This document shows, piece by piece, positions 14,142 through 23,269 of a stretch of 38,442 bases of DNA. Under the pieces are notes generated by a model. It ran no database searches. It saw only the letters and a program-made list of their open reading frames with translations, and was not told where the DNA came from. Source of the stretch: JBKBYG01 sp046313435 (GTDB lineage Bacteria > Pseudomonadota > Alphaproteobacteria > Rickettsiales > Arcanibacteraceae); assembly GCA_046313435.1 (NCBI GenBank), contig JBKBYG010000013.1, positions 1 to 38,442 on the forward strand. The letters are read 5' to 3'. Each line of letters begins with the position of its first letter. Position 1 is the first letter of the stretch. Made by a program: the position numbers and the translations under genes.

Positions 14142-16421
14142 TTATTCAATTATGCGTTTCCAAAAACCTTTAAATATAGATTCCGGTTCAGCTTTTGCAA
14201 CATTATCTTTCTGAGTTTCATTCAATTTTTTCTTTTTATAATTATGTTTCAAAGGTTTGCGCTTACGTACTATATTCTTCTCAATTTCAACATTAGAATT
14301 TTCTTCAACTTCAATATTATCAGGTTGAGATTCAGCTAAGGTATCTAATTTTTTACTTTCTAAAGCTTTCTTTTTAATTTTACGTTTTGCAGCTCTTTTT
14401 TCAAGTAATTTCTTTCTTTTAGAACTAATTTCGCCTGTCTCAGGGTTCTCTATTATTGCTGCTTCCTCAGCTGGTGCTGGAATGGCTTCTTTAGATTGTT
14501 TAGTTTTCCAATTACGTTTTTGAATTGCTACTGGAGCTTCTTCTTCATAATCCATTTCAAGGCTTACTGATGGTACTAAATTTACTTTAGAATTAGCTGG
14601 GGCTCTTTTTATTCTTTCTATTGAAAATCCATCTCCTGTCGCTTGAGGATCACTATGGAATATTAGTTTGGTATTATATTTTTCTTCAATTGATGTAATA
14701 TCTGATCTTTTATTATTGAGTATGTATATAATTGCTTCAAAGCAGGCATATATATTTACAGTTTCATAATCGCCTTTATATATTTCACTTTCTATTGTTC
14801 TAAGTATCATAACCGAGTTAGATTCCGAAGCACGAATAATGCCTTTACCATTACAATGATTGCAACTAACTGTATTGGATTCAATAAAGCTAGATCCTAA
14901 ACGCTGTCTAGACATTTCAAGCAAACCGAACTCACTAATCATGCCAACTTGAATTTTAGCTCGGTCAGCTTGGAGGAAATCTTTCATACTTTTTTCGATA
15001 AGACGTTTATTCCTGATTTCTTCCATATCAATAAAATCTATCACAATTAAACCAGGTAAATCTCTTAACCTAATTTGCCTAGCAATTTCTCGAGCTGCTT
15101 CGAAGTTGGTTTTAAATGCAGTTTCTTCAACATTTCTTTCAGAAGTTGATTTGCCGGAATTAACATCGATTGAAATTAAAGCTTCTGTTTGATTAATAAC
15201 AATATATCCTCCGGATTGTAAATAAGCCATAGGGCTATATAAAGAAGCTAATTGCTCTTCAATTTGATACCGGCAAAAAATAGGAACTTTGCTTTTATAT
15301 TGTTTAATTTTATGCACATAATTTGGAATTATTTTTTTCATGAAATCTTTTGCTAAGCGATAGGCTTTATCACCTTGAATTAAAATTTCACTTACATGAT
15401 CATCGTATAGATCTCTTATTGTTCTTTTAATAATGTCACTTTCAGCATGTATAAAAGCAGGAGCATTTGAATTTAAAGTAAAATCTCTAATACTATTCCA
15501 TAATTTGACTAAATAATCATAATCACGTTTAATCTCAGCTTTGCTTCTATTTGCTCCAGCAGTTCTAACAATTACACTTGTTCCTCCAGCAAGGTTCAAA
15601 CCATCTATTATTTCTTTAATGCGTTTTCTATCATCAATATCAGTAATTCTTCTTGAAATACCACCTTGCCTGTCACTATTAGGCATAAGAACGCAATATC
15701 TGCCAGCTAAGGAGATGTAGCTTGTAAAGGAAGCGCCTTTATTTCCTCTTTCTTCTTTAATTGCTTGAACCAAAATAATTTGGTTACGTTTGATAACTTC
15801 ATGTATTTTATAATGCTTATATATATTTGCACGAGGAGGATAAGATTCATAACTTTCTTCCTCACTTAAATTTTCTTCAATAGGATCCGCAAATGTTTCT
15901 TCCATTTCAATAGGATGTGAATCTTCGGCTATCATATCTGTCTTAAGGTCTTCCGGTAAGAAATCATCTAGATTATGTAGGTTTTCAATGTTTTTTTGAG
16001 CTTGACTATCGTTTAATTTATGATTTTTATGTAATTCTTCATGTTCATCTTCTTCAGTAATATCAGGTGGTGTTAAAGCTGGTATTGGAAGGCTTCCATC
16101 ATTTGGAAGCGTTTCAAATAAGTTTTTATTTTCGTATATACCAAAAGATTCTTTTAATTTTTGTCGATCTGATACAGGAATTTGGAAATAGTCAGGGTGA
16201 ATCTCTGAAAATGGCAAAAATCCATGTTTTCCAGGTCCATATTCTACAAAAGCTGCTTGCAAACCTGGTTCAACCCTTGTAACTTTAGCTAAATATATAT
16301 ATCCTTTAATTTGCTTTTTTGAAGCTGTTTCATAATCAAATTCTTGTATTAAATTATTTTCATAAATTACTACTCTTGTTTCGTCTGAATAAACTGCATC
16401 TATTAGTATTTGTTTTGGCAT
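14142..16421 (-). CDS. rne: Ribonuclease E
   Basis: A 759-residue RNase E/G family endonuclease for mRNA decay and RNA processing, probably the core of the degradosome at the inner membrane. The S1 RNA-binding domain starts near residue 38 (GYIYLAKVTRVEPGLQAAFV). It is interrupted by an acidic, Glu-rich insertion of about 95 residues (100-195) and resumes at HEVIKRNQIILVQAIKEERG. The 5'-sensor/RNase H-like region follows. The catalytic metal-binding Asp residues are visible at D419 (ISIDVNSGKST) and D462 (IVIDFIDMEE). The Zn-link is CNHCNGKG (C520, C523). The C-terminal 120 residues are a disordered, Lys-rich tail with RKKLLEKRAAKRKIKKK. The ribosome binding site is GGAGAAGG before ATG 16421. 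The Zn-link and tail favour RNase E over RNase G. Confidence 0.93.
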   Translation of the reverse strand: MPKQILIDAVYSDETRVVIYENNLIQEFDYETASKKQIKGYIYLAKVTRVEPGLQAAFVEYGPGKHGFLPFSEIHPDYFQIPVSDRQKLKESFGIYENKNLFETLPNDGSLPIPALTPPDITEEDEHEELHKNHKLNDSQAQKNIENLHNLDDFLPEDLKTDMIAEDSHPIEMEETFADPIEENLSEEESYESYPPRANIYKHYKIHEVIKRNQIILVQAIKEERGNKGASFTSYISLAGRYCVLMPNSDRQGGISRRITDIDDRKRIKEIIDGLNLAGGTSVIVRTAGANRSKAEIKRDYDYLVKLWNSIRDFTLNSNAPAFIHAESDIIKRTIRDLYDDHVSEILIQGDKAYRLAKDFMKKIIPNYVHKIKQYKSKVPIFCRYQIEEQLASLYSPMAYLQSGGYIVINQTEALISIDVNSGKSTSERNVEETAFKTNFEAAREIARQIRLRDLPGLIVIDFIDMEEIRNKRLIEKSMKDFLQADRAKIQVGMISEFGLLEMSRQRLGSSFIESNTVSCNHCNGKGIIRASESNSVMILRTIESEIYKGDYETVNIYACFEAIIYILNNKRSDITSIEEKYNTKLIFHSDPQATGDGFSIERIKRAPANSKVNLVPSVSLEMDYEEEAPVAIQKRNWKTKQSKEAIPAPAEEAAIIENPETGEISSKRKKLLEKRAAKRKIKKKALESKKLDTLAESQPDNIEVEENSNVEIEKNIVRKRKPLKHNYKKKKLNETQKDNVAKAEPESIFKGFWKRIIE

Positions 16422-16997
16422 TAAACCTTCTCCACTCTTAACTTTTTATACAAAGTTATTATTAATTCTTTTAATGTTTATAATTATATTTTATCTAATA
16501 TATGTAATATAAAATAAAACTAATCTATTGTCAGATTTTCTTAGTTTTAGTTATAATAGGTTCCATATAAACCATACATAAATATGCACTATTTAAGCAT
16601 TATTATCTTTAAATATAATCGTATTAATCATAATCCAATTAACTATACGGCTATAATGCTTTCATTTTTCCAATTTGATTTCATATTCAAATACGCATTT
16701 ATAAAGTATGTTTGATAAAATTATATAATATCTATTATTTCAAATATTTGATTCACTAGTTTTAGAACAGAAATAGAATTTGTGCAACCAAATTCGACTT
16801 TTTGTAATGAATATTAATTCGTAATTAGCTATTTTTATAATGAATAAATATAGAGGAAAATTTGTGACAATTAGTGTAAAATATGGTAATAGAATATTAT
16901 ATTTTATAAATTTTTAGAATAAAATTTATTTAGAAAATATTCCAAATTACTGATGTACCACTAATATGGTTTAAACTAATTTAGATGAAGTAAGTTT
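16422..16997. other. Long divergent intergenic region between rne and the amidase gene
   Basis: 576 bases of extreme AT content with no convincing gene. Upstream of rne (about 75-100 bases before its ATG), TAAAACTAA (16515-16523) and TTAGTTTTA (16541-16549) form a 9-bp inverted repeat that could be a leader hairpin; RNase E genes in enterobacteria are autoregulated through their leader, but no homology is claimed. A 25-codon open frame at 16840-16917 is noted only as weak. Both flanking genes must be expressed from here. Confidence 0.5.
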
Positions 16998-18203
16998 GTG
17001 CGTAAGATATTAATTATCTCTTTAGTTTATTTATTAAATGTAAGTATTTGTTTAGCAGCAAATTTCATTACTGAAATTAAGCTACTTGAGAAAAAAGAAG
17101 AAACAGATATCGTAATTAAATCAAATAACAATTTAGATTATAAAATTTTTAAATTAGATAATCCTAAAAGGATAGTGATAGATTTCAATAAAACTAAGTT
17201 ACAAACGAAACTTACTAGAATTCACTCATCTTTAATTAAAGATTTAAGGGGCGGAATAAGAAATGGTTATGATTTAAGAATAGTACTTGATTTGATAGAT
17301 GATGAAAAACCTGTAAATTTAACAGAATATAATCGTAAAAATAATGATAAGCATGAGCTAATAATCGCTTTAACAAAGAGAAAAAAAGAATTTATTTCTG
17401 AAACAAATCAAACAGGTATTAAAACTAAATTAAATCAACCCACTTTAGGTATAATAGATACAAATTATACATTAATTAATTCTGGATTAAATCAAGATAC
17501 AAGTAAAAAAGTAGTTCAAAAAGATAAAAAGCCAATTAATGGCAGAAAGCCTGTTATAGTTATAGATGCTGGTCATGGTGGAGAAGATCCAGGAACTATA
17601 GGAAGATTTACTAATATTTATGAAAAAGATATTACTCTTAAATACGCCCGTACACTTGCTAATATACTTGAAAAGAAGAAATTATATAAAGTGGTATTAA
17701 CACGAAATAAAGATAAATTTTTATCGCTTGCAAGTAGAGTAGCTAAAGCCCAAGCTGAGAAAGCAGACTTATTTATTTCTCTACATGCTGATTCGCATGC
17801 GGATCCTAATATGAAAGGTATGAGTGTATATACTTTATCTGAAAATATCGAAGATAAAAATAATAAGAATATTGAAAATAAATTAAATTTAGCAAGTAGT
17901 AAATTTGACAATAGTGATCTTAAAGAAATTTTGAACGATCTTGTAGAAAGAAAAAGGAAAAATATTTCTGCGGAATTTGCAAATTCTTTAATATCAGAAC
18001 TAAATAAAGAAGTAACAATAGTAAAAAATTCACATAGATTTGCAGGTTTCAAAGTTTTAAAAAATGATGAAGTTCCTGCCGTTCTTATTGAGTTAGGATA
18101 TTTATCAAATAAGTCGGAAGAAAAATTAATTATGTCAGAAAAATATAAAATTAAAATTATAAATGCCCTAATTCAAGCTATCGATAAACATTTTAAATTG
18201 TAA
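16998..18203 (+). CDS. Periplasmic N-acetylmuramoyl-L-alanine amidase (AmiC/AmiB type) with AMIN domain
   Basis: A 401-residue secreted enzyme. A signal peptide covers residues 1-20 (MRKILIISLVYLLNVSICLA). An AMIN domain (about 22-125) targets septal peptidoglycan. The Amidase_3 domain starts near 184, with zinc ligands His193 (DAGHGGEDPG), Glu209 (NIYEKDIT) and His263 (SLHADSHA), and catalytic Glu365 (AVLIELGYLSN). The helical insertion between about 282 and 335 matches the autoinhibitory helix position of AmiB/AmiC, which is released by an activator such as EnvC. It cleaves the amide between MurNAc and the stem peptide during cell separation. The start codon is GTG at 16998. An intact amidase implies this organism still makes some peptidoglycan. 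Confidence 0.92.
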   Translation: MRKILIISLVYLLNVSICLAANFITEIKLLEKKEETDIVIKSNNNLDYKIFKLDNPKRIVIDFNKTKLQTKLTRIHSSLIKDLRGGIRNGYDLRIVLDLIDDEKPVNLTEYNRKNNDKHELIIALTKRKKEFISETNQTGIKTKLNQPTLGIIDTNYTLINSGLNQDTSKKVVQKDKKPINGRKPVIVIDAGHGGEDPGTIGRFTNIYEKDITLKYARTLANILEKKKLYKVVLTRNKDKFLSLASRVAKAQAEKADLFISLHADSHADPNMKGMSVYTLSENIEDKNNKNIENKLNLASSKFDNSDLKEILNDLVERKRKNISAEFANSLISELNKEVTIVKNSHRFAGFKVLKNDEVPAVLIELGYLSNKSEEKLIMSEKYKIKIINALIQAIDKHFKL

Positions 18204-18223
18204 AATACTAACTATAATATAAT

Positions 18224-19447
18224 TTAAGAGTTAAGAGTTTTTATATAGGTCATGATTTCATCTCTAGTAGCTTTATAATCAGTATGTTCCCAGTAAGTTC
18301 TACCTTTACTTAACATTTCCCCAACAAGTTTACCTTCTAGAATTCCTATTGAAATCAGATCATTGCCTTGTAAAGGGAAGGTGATTATATCAATTTCTTG
18401 TGCCATTAAAGCTAAATTTTTGTACAAATCTTGACTTTGAAGGTTATTAGCTAATTCTAAAGTAATAATATTTAAAAATTTTTCTTTACCTAAAGTAAAT
18501 AATATATTTTTAGCTGCTTTGATTGAAATATCAGGAGGTAAAGCAAATTTTTTACTATGAAAGAAATATAGTTCATTTTTAATTTTATTAGGTAATTTCC
18601 AACGTTGGATTAAATTATCCAAATCATTATTACCTATAGCTAATAATCTCAAAATTAAATTTGGCGAATGTTTAAGTATATTTTCGGCTTCAATCAAATT
18701 ATAAACTATATTACAGTCAATTTTACTAATACCTATGAAAGGAAAAATATTTAGGTTAGACATGGTTTTTATTGTTTCGGCAATTCTATCAGATAAAATC
18801 ATTTTAAACATTTCAGTTTGAATGCGTTCGCCTGAGATTTTGCTTAACCCTGAAGCGTGTTTGGAAATAGCTAATACAGCTGGTTCATCAAAAAATTTTG
18901 AATAGTAATTTGAAAATCGAAAAAAACGTAAAATTCGTAAATAATCTTCATTAATACGTTGTTCAGGGTTTCCAATAAATCGAACAATGCGATGTTCTAA
19001 ATCTTCTAACCCATTAAAATAATCAAATAATTCTCCTATAAAAGAACAGCTGATGGCATTAATAGTAAAGTCACGCCTTTCTGCATCTTCATGCCAATTT
19101 TTGGTATAATCTATTATTGCATGCCGGCCATCACAATCAATGTCTTTTCTAAGAGTAGTAATTTCATAATGCTGACTATTTACTACAGCTGTAACAGTAC
19201 CAAATTTTATTCCAGTCGGGATAGTTCTAATTCCAACAGAGCAAAGCCTTTCTATCACTTGTTCAGGGGTAAAAACTGTTGCGATATCTATATCAGAAAG
19301 TGATTTACCAATAATTATATCTCTAACACATCCTCCAATAAACCTAACTGAAGAATTACTACTGCCTAAAGCATTAAAAATTTCTTTTATAGCTGGTCTA
19401 GAAGTTAAATTACTGATGTCAAATCTATCCTTGTTCCCAAGTTCCAT
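18224..19447 (-). CDS. cca: CCA tRNA nucleotidyltransferase (class II, PcnB-like)
   Basis: A 407-residue enzyme adding or repairing the 3' CCA of tRNAs. The nucleotidyltransferase core has RFIGGCVRDIIIGK and the metal-binding SDIDIATVFTPEQV, followed by ERRDFTINAISCSF and RIVRFIGNPEQRINEDYLR with RILRFFRFSNYY, all standard class II poly(A) polymerase/CCA motifs. The start overlaps the end of holC by 23 bases in another frame. A later start would cut into the conserved N-terminal region, so the overlap is probably real. It may be translationally coupled to holC. It is convergent with the amidase gene, 20 bases apart. A poly(A) polymerase role cannot be ruled out. Confidence 0.9.
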   Translation of the reverse strand: MELGNKDRFDISNLTSRPAIKEIFNALGSSNSSVRFIGGCVRDIIIGKSLSDIDIATVFTPEQVIERLCSVGIRTIPTGIKFGTVTAVVNSQHYEITTLRKDIDCDGRHAIIDYTKNWHEDAERRDFTINAISCSFIGELFDYFNGLEDLEHRIVRFIGNPEQRINEDYLRILRFFRFSNYYSKFFDEPAVLAISKHASGLSKISGERIQTEMFKMILSDRIAETIKTMSNLNIFPFIGISKIDCNIVYNLIEAENILKHSPNLILRLLAIGNNDLDNLIQRWKLPNKIKNELYFFHSKKFALPPDISIKAAKNILFTLGKEKFLNIITLELANNLQSQDLYKNLALMAQEIDIITFPLQGNDLISIGILEGKLVGEMLSKGRTYWEHTDYKATRDEIMTYIKTLNS

Positions 19448-19871
19448 TATCCTGCTGTTTCCAATAAGTTATATTGTGACCTAGTTTTTTATAATTATTC
19501 CATCTTATTCGTGCAGAATTTATTTTATCTGGATTATTACCATCGAATATATCTAAGCATTTTTCAAAATTACTAAAATCATTTACAATTTGCCCATTCG
19601 TAACTACTAAAATTGTAGAGTTATTAGGGTTTTCCATAGCGGTTGTAAGATATACATTCTGGTCTTCTGGAAAAGGATCTTTAGAACTCCCATGAGGAAT
19701 AAAAGTTTTCGTACTATATGTCCAAAGCAAATTATTCAAATTTTCCATTTGTTCATCATTTTCTGCAAGTATTACAGATTTTTTATTACTTGAAATTACT
19801 TTTTCCATGAGTTTTGGTAAAGCTTTTTCAAGTGTGGTAGAAGATAGATGATAAAAACTAATTTCCGCCAT
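19425..19871 (-). CDS. holC: DNA polymerase III chi subunit
   Basis: A 148-residue protein matching the HolC family in length and pattern: EISFYHLSSTTLEKALPKLM at the start, the mid-region FIPHGSSKDPFPEDQNVYLT, and LVVTNGQIVNDF with a C-terminal W...YW region. Chi links the clamp-loader complex to single-stranded DNA binding protein during replication. AAGGAG sits eight bases before the ATG. It lies 12 bases after the P-loop gene and overlaps cca by 23 bases. Confidence 0.85.
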   Translation of the reverse strand: MAEISFYHLSSTTLEKALPKLMEKVISSNKKSVILAENDEQMENLNNLLWTYSTKTFIPHGSSKDPFPEDQNVYLTTAMENPNNSTILVVTNGQIVNDFSNFEKCLDIFDGNNPDKINSARIRWNNYKKLGHNITYWKQQDNGTWEQG

Positions 19872-19883
19872 ATGCTTATCTCC

Positions 19884-20393
19884 TTATTTATTTAATTTAT
19901 CAAACCAGATTTGGGTTTCATTAGGATTACTAAATCTTAAACAGATTTTATTATTAGTAGTAGCAAATAATTCTATATATTCTTTTTTACGCTTCTTATA
20001 AGTTTTAATTATCCATAATAAAATTGAATCCTGTGAAAAAAATGTTCTTCTAAAAGTTTCAATATTATTATTACAACAAGATTCCTTTTTTATAATACGC
20101 TTTAAACATCTTTTTATAGCTCGCCAAAAGATAGTTTTAAAACTATAATCCAGCCATATTAAAGTATCAGCTTTTTCTCTTACAAATGAAGAATTACCAC
20201 TAATTATCCATTGAGGCTCATTGAGTATAGTTTTTACAATTTTTTCATATTCTTCACGATTCTGAAGTTGCCAATTTTTTAACCATATATACTCATCAAG
20301 GTCATATGTTTCAATATTAAGTTTTTGACTTAATATTTTAGCTAAGCTTGTTTTGCCTGAGCAGCTTGTACCTATTATAAATATACGGTTCAT
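19884..20393 (-). CDS. Small P-loop kinase-like NTPase (adenylate kinase/FlaR-like)
   Basis: A 169-residue P-loop protein. Walker A is GTSCSGKTS at residues 8-16. YDLDEYIW follows at about 35, in the place of a nucleoside-kinase Asp. WIISGNSSFVREKADTLIWLDY (split here at the family boundary) supplies the lid-proximal and Walker B-like parts. The basic segment RAIKRCLKRIIKK lies mid-protein. The layout matches the group annotated as 'DNA topology modulation protein FlaR' or shikimate/adenylate kinase-like; the substrate is unknown. It is the first gene of the holC-cca cluster, whose linkage is probably transcriptional only. Confidence 0.75.
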   Translation of the reverse strand: MNRIFIIGTSCSGKTSLAKILSQKLNIETYDLDEYIWLKNWQLQNREEYEKIVKTILNEPQWIISGNSSFVREKADTLIWLDYSFKTIFWRAIKRCLKRIIKKESCCNNNIETFRRTFFSQDSILLWIIKTYKKRKKEYIELFATTNNKICLRFSNPNETQIWFDKLNK

Positions 20394-20480
20394 AAAGGAA
20401 TATTTTTTATAGTTGCAACTTTATTATAATTAACTATATTTTATTCAATTTACAAATCTTAATTTACTTAAGGAAATTAT

Positions 20481-20846
20481 ATGCTTATAAAATCAGCTTT
20501 TGCAGAAGAGGGATTACAAACTACTACTGTACAAAATGCACAGACTTCGTTACCTAATACAGGGTTAATGAGCTTTCTACCATTTATTATGATATTTGTT
20601 GTGTTCTATTTTATGCTTATTAGACCACAAATGAAAAAGCAAAAAGAACACCAAAACTTACTTGGATCGTTAAAAAAAGGTGAAAAAGTAGTTACAAATG
20701 GTGGAATTATTGGGACAATTCATAAAATTGAAGATGATAATTCAACTGTTCAAATAGAAATTGCACCAGAAATAAAAATCAAAGTTCTTAAGGCAAATAT
20801 TGTTGAAGTATTAAGCCGTACACAAGATAAAGAAGAAGTAAAGTAA
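20481..20846 (+). CDS. yajC: Sec translocon accessory subunit YajC
   Basis: A 121-residue protein with one membrane helix (about residues 28-50, LMSFLPFIMIFVVFYFML). This is followed by the diagnostic IRPQMKKQKEHQNLLGSLKK and GEKVVTNGGIIGTI of YajC. YajC joins SecDF at the SecYEG channel. AAGGA precedes the ATG. secD begins 24 bases later, a standard yajC-secD operon. Confidence 0.95.
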   Translation: MLIKSAFAEEGLQTTTVQNAQTSLPNTGLMSFLPFIMIFVVFYFMLIRPQMKKQKEHQNLLGSLKKGEKVVTNGGIIGTIHKIEDDNSTVQIEIAPEIKIKVLKANIVEVLSRTQDKEEVK

Positions 20847-20870
20847 ATTAAAATAGGGGAAGCAATAATT

Positions 20871-22439
20871 ATGTTATATTTTCCAAAATGGAAAAAATGG
20901 TTAGCAATTTTTGTCTGCATTATGGCATCATTTATTGCTTTACCTAACTTTACTAAAATTTCTAATATTAATGATAAATTTAGTTGGCTACCAAATAAAA
21001 CTCTTAATCTGGGCTTAGATCTTAAAGGTGGATCACAGCTTTTACTAAAAGTTGATTTTGATTCCTATTTAAATGATCAGTTTAATATACTCATTGATAC
21101 TATTAGATCAACTCTGAGGGAAAAGCAGATTGGATACATTAGATTAAGGAATGAGGATAAAAAAATTATCTTTAATTTAAGAAATATTGCACAGAAGGAT
21201 GAAGTAGAAAAAATTCTTTCTAATCTTATTGCTGAAGTTAATATTGATAATAAAGAGGATCAGATTGAAGTTAGCTATAATGAAAATTTTTTGCGTGATC
21301 TTAAATCTAAAGTGATTGAGCAATCAATTGAAATTGTTAGAAGAAGAATAGATGAGACAGGCACACGTGAACCATCAATTCAAAGACAAGGTGAAGAATA
21401 TATATTGCTTCAAGTACCAGGGCTTGAAAATCCTGCACATCTTAAATCTATGTTAGGTAAGACAGCAAAACTGACTTTCCAGATGGTTGATGAAACAATA
21501 TCTCCTGCTCAAGGGGCAAATAGCGTATTACCAACAAATGTAGAATTCTTGCCTTACGAAAAGGGAAAGGAACATATATCAGGATTTGTGGTAAAGAAAA
21601 AAGTTGTTCTTAGTGGAGATGTTTTAACAAATGCTAAAACTATTCTTACAGAACATAATAAACCCGCAGTTTCAATTAGCTTGAATGCTCTTGGAACCAA
21701 GCAATTTGCTGATTTAACAAGAGAAAATGTGGGTAAAGCCTTAGCAATTATATTAGATCGTAAAATTATTAGTGTTGCAACAATAAATGAACCAATTCCA
21801 AGTGGATCAAGTGTAATTTCAGGTAATTTTACTCTTGAATCGGCTAATGATTTATCATTATTGCTTAGGGCAGGGGCTTTACCTGCACCTATTTCGATTG
21901 AAGAGGAAAGGGTAGTTGGGCCAAATTTAGGTAGTGATTCCATTGAGGCGGGTAAAGCAGCTTCTTTCTTTAGTGCTATAATGGTTATGATCTTTATGAT
22001 ATTGACTTATGGTATTGCAGGATTATTTGCAAATATAGCAATGCTTATGAATCTAATAATAATTATAGCATGCTTATCACTATTGCAAGCTACCTTAACA
22101 ATGCCAGGTATTGCAGGTATGATACTTACAATGGGTATGGCTGTTGATGCTAATGTGCTTATATTTGAAAGAATTCGTGAAGAATTGAAACTAGGTTCAT
22201 CTGTAAGTGCTGCTACTGATAAAGGTTTTAAGCAGGCCTTTGCTACAATATTAGATTCTAATTTAACAACCATAATAGTGGCGTTCTTGCTATATAATTT
22301 TGGATCTGGTGCAATTAAAGGTTTTGCTGTAACTCTTACTATTGGTATAATTTCTTCTATGTTTTCGGCAATAACTTTAACAAAATTAATGATGATTGGA
22401 TGGATTAAAACGACCAAACCTAAAAAGCTTATAATATAA
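20871..22439 (+). CDS. secD: Protein translocase subunit SecD
   Basis: A 522-residue membrane protein driving late steps of Sec export with the proton gradient. The N-terminal helix (9-27) is followed by the conserved LNLGLDLKGGSQLLLKVD. The large periplasmic domain contains EIVRRRIDETGTREPSIQRQ. The C-terminal five-helix bundle has SIEAGKAASF, GMILTMGMAVDANVLIFERI and the terminal hydrophobic helices. Length and motifs are those of SecD alone, with no fused SecF. secF is not next to it; the next gene is a Mth938-domain gene overlapping the stop by one base. Confidence 0.95.
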   Translation: MLYFPKWKKWLAIFVCIMASFIALPNFTKISNINDKFSWLPNKTLNLGLDLKGGSQLLLKVDFDSYLNDQFNILIDTIRSTLREKQIGYIRLRNEDKKIIFNLRNIAQKDEVEKILSNLIAEVNIDNKEDQIEVSYNENFLRDLKSKVIEQSIEIVRRRIDETGTREPSIQRQGEEYILLQVPGLENPAHLKSMLGKTAKLTFQMVDETISPAQGANSVLPTNVEFLPYEKGKEHISGFVVKKKVVLSGDVLTNAKTILTEHNKPAVSISLNALGTKQFADLTRENVGKALAIILDRKIISVATINEPIPSGSSVISGNFTLESANDLSLLLRAGALPAPISIEEERVVGPNLGSDSIEAGKAASFFSAIMVMIFMILTYGIAGLFANIAMLMNLIIIIACLSLLQATLTMPGIAGMILTMGMAVDANVLIFERIREELKLGSSVSAATDKGFKQAFATILDSNLTTIIVAFLLYNFGSGAIKGFAVTLTIGIISSMFSAITLTKLMMIGWIKTTKPKKLII

Positions 22440-22813
22440 TGGATGTCACGCCTTTAATACCAAATGATAAATATGTTATAAATAAATATGGTGATAATAG
22501 TATCACTGTTAATAATGAGAAATTCTTAGGAAATTTAATTATAACTCCTAACAAAATTTTAAAGTGGGAAATTACTGATTTTGCTTCTTTAACAATTGAA
22601 AATTTCAGACCTTTAGTGGATGAAAAATTAGAAATTTTACTTTTAGGATGTGGCACTAAACATCTTATGTTAAATAATTCTATTAAATATGGTTTAAAAT
22701 CTTTATTACCAAATATAAGTATTGAGGTAATGACTACCGGAGCTGCTTGTAGAACTTATAATATATTGCTTGCAGAAGGAAGAATTGTAGGTTGTGCTTT
22801 AATTGCAGTTTAG
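22439..22813 (+). CDS. Mth938/DUF498-domain protein (NDUFAF3-like family)
   Basis: A 124-residue single-domain protein. KILKWEITDFASLTIENF and EILLLGCGTKH (about residue 62) followed by IEVMTTGAACRTYNILLAEG match the Mth938-like fold. Its mitochondrial relative NDUFAF3 assists assembly of respiratory complex I; a similar role here is inferred. The ATG overlaps the secD stop by one base (TAATG), indicating coupled translation. Linkage of this domain with secD/secF genes is familiar in alphaproteobacteria. Confidence 0.85.
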   Translation: MDVTPLIPNDKYVINKYGDNSITVNNEKFLGNLIITPNKILKWEITDFASLTIENFRPLVDEKLEILLLGCGTKHLMLNNSIKYGLKSLLPNISIEVMTTGAACRTYNILLAEGRIVGCALIAV

Positions 22814-23269
22814 ATTTTAAAGTATTGTTTTATCCATTTTATTAGTAAGTGATCTTCTAGACTTTCATTGAATGTGTTTTGAAAATTATTTCATGATAGG
22901 ACTTTTTTTAGAAGCCTATTTTACAAGAACTCTTAACATACTCTTTTGATATGCCCTAATGTATATTTGATATAATTAGCCGAACTGAATTAAATGTAAG
23001 AGTTTTAATATATAGTTTTTTAAGTTGAAGTTCTAACGTCGTTGTTCGGTCACTCATCTACTTACTAGTCCTCAGATTTTGCTCCTTGTGCCTGGTATTA
23101 CACTCAACTTAATTCACTATAAATTTTTACGTTAGAATTTCTCTTGCTTTTTCTATTCGATTAAGTGCTAAACTCAACTAATTTGTATTAATAAACTATG
23201 TCTAACTAACAATTATTTTATAAAAAACTTCTTATTTTTAAGCCATAAAATAATATCTTTCATATTTTT
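22814..23269. other. Gene-free region between the Mth938 gene and parB
   Basis: 456 bases with no gene that I can support. It holds the repeat motif at 23011-23053, followed by GTGCCTGGTATTACACTCAA (23088-23107), whose minus-strand reading begins with a TACCAGGC end like the element at 13456. TTCTAACGT (23031-23039) has an inverted partner ACGTTAGAA (23129-23137). This looks like a degraded repeat element rather than regulatory DNA. No clear terminator was found for either flanking convergent gene. Confidence 0.5.
23011..23053. repeat. Shared intergenic repeat motif, copy 2
   Basis: Nearly identical to 13856-13899, with mainly transition differences. The two copies are about 9 kb apart, in the same orientation, in non-coding DNA. 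On the far side of both copies is a TACC-type end (GGTATTA on the plus strand), so the motif may be the interior of one element subfamily. Confidence 0.5.

Noticed and set aside
16840..16917. 25-codon open frame MNKYRGKFVTISVK... in the long intergenic region
   Set aside because: It has no ribosome binding site before the ATG, and random open frames of this size are expected in such AT-rich DNA.
22814..23269. Origin of replication in the gene-free region beside parB
   Set aside because: No cluster of DnaA boxes or AT-rich 13-mer series was recognised; the region is better explained by degraded repeats.
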